In this document: one piece after another, positions 33,432 to 38,341 of the stretch | Position numbering within the stretch: the first letter of the stretch is position 1 | Layout: each line of letters opens with the position of its first letter | Source: Klebsiella pneumoniae | GTDB lineage: Bacteria; Pseudomonadota; Gammaproteobacteria; Eutrophobiales; Eutrophobiaceae | Assembly (NCBI GenBank): GCA_945870865.1 | Contig: CAMBTO010000012.1 | Span: 1 to 38,341, forward strand | Length of the DNA stretch: 38,341 nt | Reading direction: 5' to 3' | Program-made: the position numbers and the translations under genes | Notes under the pieces: model-generated | What the model was told of the DNA's origin: nothing | Databases searched by the model: none | Seen by the model: the letters and a program-made list of their open reading frames with translations, nothing else

Positions 33432-35099
33432 TTATTGCCCGGACATGTTCCGATATTTACCGGTAAATGGTTTTGCACCGAGCTCCAACAATAATTCAAC
33501 CATCTCCTTGTCTTCATTCATACCGGCATTATTGGTAGCACGGCGATATCGATGGTCATAATCGCCATCGCCAATATTACGGTAGTAACGACCTTCAGGA
33601 TCACCCATCGCAAGCATCAGCGGTGTCATGCCGTATCGATCTTTCGCATTGATATCAGCACCATTTTCAACCAGGAAACGTGTCAAATCAAGCCAGCCTA
33701 CAGTTACGGCAAAATGCAGTGCCGTCCTGCCATCGGCAACACCTTTCGCGGGGCCATCAGGGGCAGGTTCTGTCAACTGATCCTTGACACTGCCACCCAG
33801 CGTAAGTACGAGTTTCGCCGCATCAATAGCTTCCTGCTCACTTCGTGCACCACGCTCGGCACCGGCGCCGGATGCAAGCATAAATAATGTCGCACCACCT
33901 GCTGTGGTTGCCTTTATATCGGAAACTTCTTCAAGTATTTCCATCGCCTCCATATTGCCGGCCGCCGCAGCTATCAATAACGGCGTTGCTCCTACAGGAT
34001 CAATCTGCGGGGGGTCATCATCAGAAATGGCCATAAACGGATTATCCAGGTACGGATAGGAATATTTAATGCGAACATTCGGATCTGCACCGTGGTCCAG
34101 CAGTGCATTAACCAGTTTCACCATGTCCGGGCGTTTCCAGGCAGGACGATCAACCGCAGAAGGTCTGAATCCATTCAGGAACAACAAACCGTTATGCAGT
34201 GCAAAATGCAGCGGGGCAACACCCCAGGCATCGGTAATATTCGGGTCAGCGCCCTTGTCGAGCAAAAAGCTTGCGAGTGCTTCATGTCCGCTGGCAATCG
34301 CGATTATTAACGGGCTTCCATGTTCAGCGTGTGGAGTATTAACATCCGCACCTGCGTCCAGCAAGACACGAGCAGAATCAACGTCACCCTGTTGAGCAGC
34401 AAAATGAAGCGCAGTGAATCCGCCCGATACCTTGGCAAAGCGGACGGAAGCCGGATAATTACCACCCCACACACTCCTGCCTGCAGGTAGTTTGATGACA
34501 TACGGTTCCGGTTCAGGCGTCAGTTTCGAACGCGCATGCACATCGGCACCCTTGTCAACGAGGGCCTTGACTATATCACTGTGCTGTTCTGCCACCGCCC
34601 ACATCAAGGCGGTCTGCTCGTCCTTGTTTTCCCTGGCATTCACCTCTGCACCATGTTCAAGCAACAGTATTACAGCTTCTTTTGCACCGACATTTGCACA
34701 TACCATCAATGGTGTAACACCGGTTGTTTTTGCCAGATCCGGATTCGCATCCGCTTCAAGCAGGCTTTTCACAATTGTGGAATTACCATTCTCACAGGCC
34801 AATGACAACGGACTGACACCGAGATCATCCGCGATATTGACATCAGCGTCATTACGTAACAACAGATCTACAGCCTGCTGATCATTGTTATAAACGGCCC
34901 AGGCCAGGGCAGTCGTTCCATCCCCGCGCATCGTATTTACATCACGGCTGGCCTTACCCTTCAACAGTGACTGCAGGGCAGCAATATCACCATCCCTTGC
35001 CGCATCCAGCAATTGCAGTTGATCAGCCCAGGTAGAACTTCCCGTCAGACACAAGACTGCCAATGAACACATCTGTACACTTCTTATCAACTGAAACAT
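33432..35099 (-). CDS. Secreted ankyrin-repeat protein (cassette 2)
   Basis: 555 residues with a signal peptide (MCSLAVLCLTGSSTWA). About ten ankyrin repeats are visible (DGTTALAWAVYNNDQQAVDLLLRNDADV, EQTALMWAVAEQHSDIVKALVDKGADV, GRTALHFAVTVGWLDLTRFLVENGADI). As in the cassette 1 paralogue, a non-ankyrin insert falls before the repeat beginning GGFTALHFAA (here EPEPYVIKLPAGRSVWGGNYPASVRF), but without Cys pairs. A further insert near the C-terminus (RYYRNIGDGDYDHRYRRATN) is Tyr/Asp-rich. Presumed protein-binding partner of the DUF1552 and DUF1592 proteins encoded upstream on the same strand; the DUF1552 stop lies 50 nt before its start. Ends at a strong terminator. Confidence 0.88.
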   Translation of the reverse strand: MFQLIRSVQMCSLAVLCLTGSSTWADQLQLLDAARDGDIAALQSLLKGKASRDVNTMRGDGTTALAWAVYNNDQQAVDLLLRNDADVNIADDLGVSPLSLACENGNSTIVKSLLEADANPDLAKTTGVTPLMVCANVGAKEAVILLLEHGAEVNARENKDEQTALMWAVAEQHSDIVKALVDKGADVHARSKLTPEPEPYVIKLPAGRSVWGGNYPASVRFAKVSGGFTALHFAAQQGDVDSARVLLDAGADVNTPHAEHGSPLIIAIASGHEALASFLLDKGADPNITDAWGVAPLHFALHNGLLFLNGFRPSAVDRPAWKRPDMVKLVNALLDHGADPNVRIKYSYPYLDNPFMAISDDDPPQIDPVGATPLLIAAAAGNMEAMEILEEVSDIKATTAGGATLFMLASGAGAERGARSEQEAIDAAKLVLTLGGSVKDQLTEPAPDGPAKGVADGRTALHFAVTVGWLDLTRFLVENGADINAKDRYGMTPLMLAMGDPEGRYYRNIGDGDYDHRYRRATNNAGMNEDKEMVELLLELGAKPFTGKYRNMSGQ

Positions 35100-35149
35100 T
35101 TCGCCATCATTCCTCAGTTTTATACAGTCAGTGTTACTTAAGCCGGTTA

Positions 35150-36511
35150 TCAGGCCAGACCTTTCAACATACCGGTAGAATCACTGGTTTCATTCGACAG
35201 GTACTCCTCGGAAGGAGCGCCAAACATGTCCAGAACAGCCACATGCAGGTTAGACAATGGCTCAGACTTGAAACGTATATGACGTCCTCCCCTGATCCGG
35301 CCTTGACCATTACCAAACAATGCAATCGGGACGTCGTTATGGACATGATTATTCGCGTCACTTAATGCGCCACCGGCCACAATGATCGTGTTGTCAAGCA
35401 GAGACGAGCCATCTGACTCTTTTGCAGCACGCATCTTCTCAAGGAAATAGGCCAGCATTTCACTTTGATACCGATCCACTTTCTTCAATGAGTCAATTGC
35501 GGTAGATACACCCTTATGATGCGAGAGGGAGTGATGACCATCCTGCGCGCCCAGTTCGGTATAGTTACGGTTGGTGCCTTCATGGCCAAGCATAAAGGTA
35601 ATTACCCTGGTCATGTTGGTCTGGTATGCCAGCAGCATTAAATCAAACATCAGTTTACTGTGATCCATCACATTGTCCGGGATACCCGCCGGGCGCCTGA
35701 TATCCATCTGGGCAAGGCCATCCTTGTTACTGTCAGTTCTTGATTCCGAGGCCTGTATGCCACGCTCAACATCACGTACTGCATCAAAATATTCTTCCAG
35801 CTTGTAACGATCACTTTCGCTGACTGCACCCATCATGTCCCTGATCCGGACACTGACGGAATCAAGCACACTGCTCTGTCTCTGCATGCGCCGACGCATC
35901 GCCTCGGGATCCAGTGTGTCGGTATCACCAAACAGTCGTTCAAAAACCTTGCGTGGATTGTTTTCCGCGGGTAAGGCGGCTGTGGAGGTACGCCAGCTCA
36001 TTGTGGCTGTGTAAAATCCGTTATAATCAGCCGCTTGCTGGCCCGCCCACTCTGCCGGGTCGAGTCCCAGTTCCATGGAGGTTAACGGGGTGTCCTTGCC
36101 GATATGATTTGCGATTACCTGATCGACCGAAATACCAACACGATCCGCAAACGGATGTACACCCGTCAGGTAAGAGGCACAAGGACGCTCATGTGGTCCA
36201 CCACGTTCACCAGGATGTAAATCAGCCGCCTTGACATCCAGACCACTCAACACCAGCATCTGGTCCCGGAACGAGGCCAGTGGTTCCAGCGTCGGCGTTA
36301 TTTCAAAGTTTTCACCTTCAACCTTCGGTATCCAGTTCTCCATAATCCTGCCTGTGGGCAGGTAAACATAGCCTATCCTTAGTGGGGGAGTTCCAGCGCT
36401 GCTGGATGCTGCAAAGGCAGGAACCATGGCATCCAGAAATGGCAAGGCCAACGCCGTACCTGCTCCGCGTAAAAAAGTACGACGGGGTAATGCTTTTTTA
36501 AAGATTATCAT
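35150..36511 (-). CDS. Tat-exported DUF1552 (HXXSHH) protein (cassette 2)
   Basis: About 453 residues. The twin-arginine leader LPRRTFLRGAGTALALPFLDAMVPA is nearly the same as in cassette 1. The HXXSHH motif appears as DGHHSLSHH (~residue 325), with the matching family segments LRIGYVYLPTGRIMENWIP, ASYLTGVHPFADRVGISVDQVIANHIG and YFLEKMRAAKESDGSSLLDNTIIVAGGALSD. It is a clear paralogue of the 26740-28083 gene but well diverged. The ATG at 36511 follows GGAGGG and overlaps the end of the DUF1592 gene by 14 nt; the ORF-track start (36520) is a TTG. Function unknown; presumably acts with the cytochrome protein. Confidence 0.88.
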   Translation of the reverse strand: MIIFKKALPRRTFLRGAGTALALPFLDAMVPAFAASSSAGTPPLRIGYVYLPTGRIMENWIPKVEGENFEITPTLEPLASFRDQMLVLSGLDVKAADLHPGERGGPHERPCASYLTGVHPFADRVGISVDQVIANHIGKDTPLTSMELGLDPAEWAGQQAADYNGFYTATMSWRTSTAALPAENNPRKVFERLFGDTDTLDPEAMRRRMQRQSSVLDSVSVRIRDMMGAVSESDRYKLEEYFDAVRDVERGIQASESRTDSNKDGLAQMDIRRPAGIPDNVMDHSKLMFDLMLLAYQTNMTRVITFMLGHEGTNRNYTELGAQDGHHSLSHHKGVSTAIDSLKKVDRYQSEMLAYFLEKMRAAKESDGSSLLDNTIIVAGGALSDANNHVHNDVPIALFGNGQGRIRGGRHIRFKSEPLSNLHVAVLDMFGAPSEEYLSNETSDSTGMLKGLA

Positions 36512-38341
36512 GGCTTGCAACCCTCCTGTATTGAAACGGTTTACTCTTGATGACTCCCTGGATCACGTCTGACCAGGTATGGTTTTCAGATTTTGTCTCT
36601 TCCACGATGCTGCGTACCGCGGGTGCATCATAATAATCAAGCGGCCTGCCCAACGCGTAGGTAAGTACCTTCTGGGTTGCGGTATGAACAACCCTTTGAG
36701 AATGCTTCATAAATGCCTTGCGGAATTCCTGCGGGCTGCTGAACTGACTGCCATCAAACAGAACGCCGGAAGAGTCCACTTCAGCGTTTGCATCCAGATA
36801 TCTGCTTCGGTAAGAGCCGATCGCATCAAAGTTTTCCAGTGCAAATCCGATCGGATCCATGAGCTTGTGACAGGAAGAACAGACTGGATTGGCGCGATGG
36901 GCTTCCATCGCCTGTTTCAATGTCAGCGCCTTGCCTCCTGCACCCTTGACCTGTAATGCGGGCACATCCTCCGGAGGCGGTGGCGGCGGCATATTCAGCA
37001 GATTCTCCAGTATCCATTTCCCGCGTAATACCGGTGACGTTCGATTATTAAAGGCAGTCGCAAGTAACAAACCTCCCTTACCCATCAGGCCCTGCCTTTC
37101 CTCGTATCCCGCCAGAGACACCCGGCGGAACTTGCTGCCGTAGACATCCTTGATACCGTATTGCTGTGCCAGTCTTTCATTAACAAAGGTATAATCCGAC
37201 GTAAGTAACTCCAGCACACTGTGATCTTCACGTATCATACTTTCAAACCAAAGTGCTATCTCCTGTTTGTAGGCCTCACGTAATTCACCATCAAACGCGG
37301 GGAATAAATCCAGTAACGGTTCTGAAATCTCCAGTTTGGTAAGTGATAACCATTGTTTGCCGAAATTCTGTATAAAGATTTCGAACCGTAGGTCGGCCAT
37401 CATACGTTCGACCTGCTTTTCCAGTGTCCCTGGTTCATGCAGTTTTCCCTTTTCTGCCACCTTGAGCAATTCTTCATCTGGAACACTGCTCCAGAGGAAA
37501 AATGACAAGCGGGAAGCGAGTTCAATATCGCTGATGGGATACACGTCGCCCGGTTTTGCATCCGCCGGATCCTTCTCTATACGGAACAGGAACTCCGGAC
37601 CGGCCAGTATGCTTTGTAAAGCGAGGTCGATACCGCTGGTAAAATCTCCGTCCTGACTTCCGGTACGGAACAGGCCCATCAGCTGATCCTTCTCCTTGTC
37701 TGTGACTGTCCGGCGATAAGCCTGACGGGCCAGATTGTTCAGTATTTTTTCTGCACAACGCGCGTCATCCTGCGAGGCCGGTGTACATATAAATATTTTC
37801 TGTCTGCTTTTTGTCTCGCCCGGTCCTTTCGCATTATACGGTCCGGTGATTGTCACATTTGCTACAGCTGGTTTACCACCCTTGTAAGACATCATGTTTT
37901 GCAGTGATAACTGAGGTGCCTGAATACCGGTTGGTTTGGTGTCCTGCTCAAGAAATGCCACACTGACCTTGTGGGCACCTGCACTGGCCGAGATACGAAA
38001 CTCCAGCTTTTCATCCGCTGTAAATTCATACCCAATCTGCTCTGGATCCCCCGCATAATGTACAACCTGGTTTTCGGTGAAAATCGGGCCGGAACGACCA
38101 TGGACTTCACCGCCGATTTTCATTGCCCCCAGGCGTTCATGATCCAGACGAACTTCAAGTGTATGCTCATCCCTCAGACCACGGATATATCCCTCAAGAT
38201 TTCGGAGCAGGGTAATTCTGACGGTATATTCACCCTCCATCGGGAAATTATGACTGATGACTGTGCCCCCACGACTGCCAAACGGCATGTCATCATTCAT
38301 GCGATCCGTTTGTCTGAGTGTATCTGCAAGATTGTATGTCT
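36498..38341 (-). CDS. PSCyt/DUF1592-type protein (cassette 2), 5' end outside window
   Basis: The ORF track starts this gene at an internal Met (38300), but the frame stays open to the window edge. The extra codons (TYNLADTLRQTDR) align with TYNVPRYLMQDDWLGEA of the paralogue, so the true start lies beyond 38341. Visible domains: the carbohydrate-binding-like beta region (GEYTVRITLLRNLEGYIRGL), DUF1595 (AEKILNNLARQAYRRTVTDKE), DUF1592 (LASRLSFFLWSSVPDEELL), DUF1588 with the heme site CSSCHKLMDPIGFALENFD, and DUF1585 (TQKVLTYALGRPLDYYD). The N-terminal PSCyt1 heme and DUF1587 domains should be in the missing part. Same gene order and coupling as cassette 1. Confidence 0.9.
   Translation of the reverse strand, partial: TYNLADTLRQTDRMNDDMPFGSRGGTVISHNFPMEGEYTVRITLLRNLEGYIRGLRDEHTLEVRLDHERLGAMKIGGEVHGRSGPIFTENQVVHYAGDPEQIGYEFTADEKLEFRISASAGAHKVSVAFLEQDTKPTGIQAPQLSLQNMMSYKGGKPAVANVTITGPYNAKGPGETKSRQKIFICTPASQDDARCAEKILNNLARQAYRRTVTDKEKDQLMGLFRTGSQDGDFTSGIDLALQSILAGPEFLFRIEKDPADAKPGDVYPISDIELASRLSFFLWSSVPDEELLKVAEKGKLHEPGTLEKQVERMMADLRFEIFIQNFGKQWLSLTKLEISEPLLDLFPAFDGELREAYKQEIALWFESMIREDHSVLELLTSDYTFVNERLAQQYGIKDVYGSKFRRVSLAGYEERQGLMGKGGLLLATAFNNRTSPVLRGKWILENLLNMPPPPPPEDVPALQVKGAGGKALTLKQAMEAHRANPVCSSCHKLMDPIGFALENFDAIGSYRSRYLDANAEVDSSGVLFDGSQFSSPQEFRKAFMKHSQRVVHTATQKVLTYALGRPLDYYDAPAVRSIVEETKSENHTWSDVIQGVIKSKPFQYRRVASHDNL

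Overview
The window reads as the chromosome of a free-living Gram-negative bacterium with a strong investment in periplasmic redox chemistry. A gammaproteobacterium is the best guess. The evidence is a TonB-dependent receptor, lipobox and Tat signals, many c-type heme sites, an RNase D, a textbook FNR/ANR box and palindromic intergenic repeats of a style I associate with gammaproteobacteria. No rRNA, tRNA, CRISPR array, phage gene or intact insertion sequence was seen. The last gene runs off the right edge.

Layout. (1) 1-1300: a NahK-like phosphotransferase bracketed by two copies of a palindromic repeat. (2) 1333-6856, minus strand: DUF2946-type protein, TonB receptor, His-rich periplasmic protein, BNR/sialidase-like lipoprotein with a CxCC motif, and a TlpA-like thioredoxin. 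(3) 6974-8790, minus: FixH/YtkA-like protein and a diheme cytochrome c peroxidase (MauG/MbnH-like). Divergent from these, 8934-11831 plus: DUF1499 protein, SH3 protein and a CopC-CopD fusion. Regions 2 and 3 together look like a copper or other metal acquisition and handling locus. (4) 11832-16604: repeat-bearing intergenic DNA, a Tat-exported dienelactone hydrolase, a broken DUF4239 gene with a perfect 20-bp inverted repeat at the break, a secreted alpha/beta hydrolase, and a short RNase D. (5) 16705-19719 plus: a Tat-exported thiamine-diphosphate enzyme, a monoheme cytochrome c and a small secreted lectin-like protein, forming one operon with a clear promoter and terminator. (6) 19794-22336: PQQ sugar dehydrogenase, periplasmic peroxiredoxin, and a universal stress protein pseudogene behind an FNR-type promoter.

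(7) 22408-38341 is the most unusual part. Two paralogous three-gene cassettes lie in the same orientation: a large PSCyt/DUF1592-type diheme protein, a Tat-exported DUF1552 (HXXSHH) protein and a secreted ankyrin-repeat protein. The first cassette (25170-30493) runs into a periplasmic molybdenum hydroxylase of the IorAB type and is preceded by a DRE-TIM acyltransferase (homocitrate/isopropylmalate synthase-like) and an unknown anchored protein. The second (33432 to beyond 38341) is separated from the first by repeats and a small ribbon-helix-helix/ParC-like gene pair. My inference is that these cassettes form an exported oxidative pathway in which ankyrin and DUF1552 proteins assist or partner a multidomain cytochrome. 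The substrate cannot be read from the sequence.
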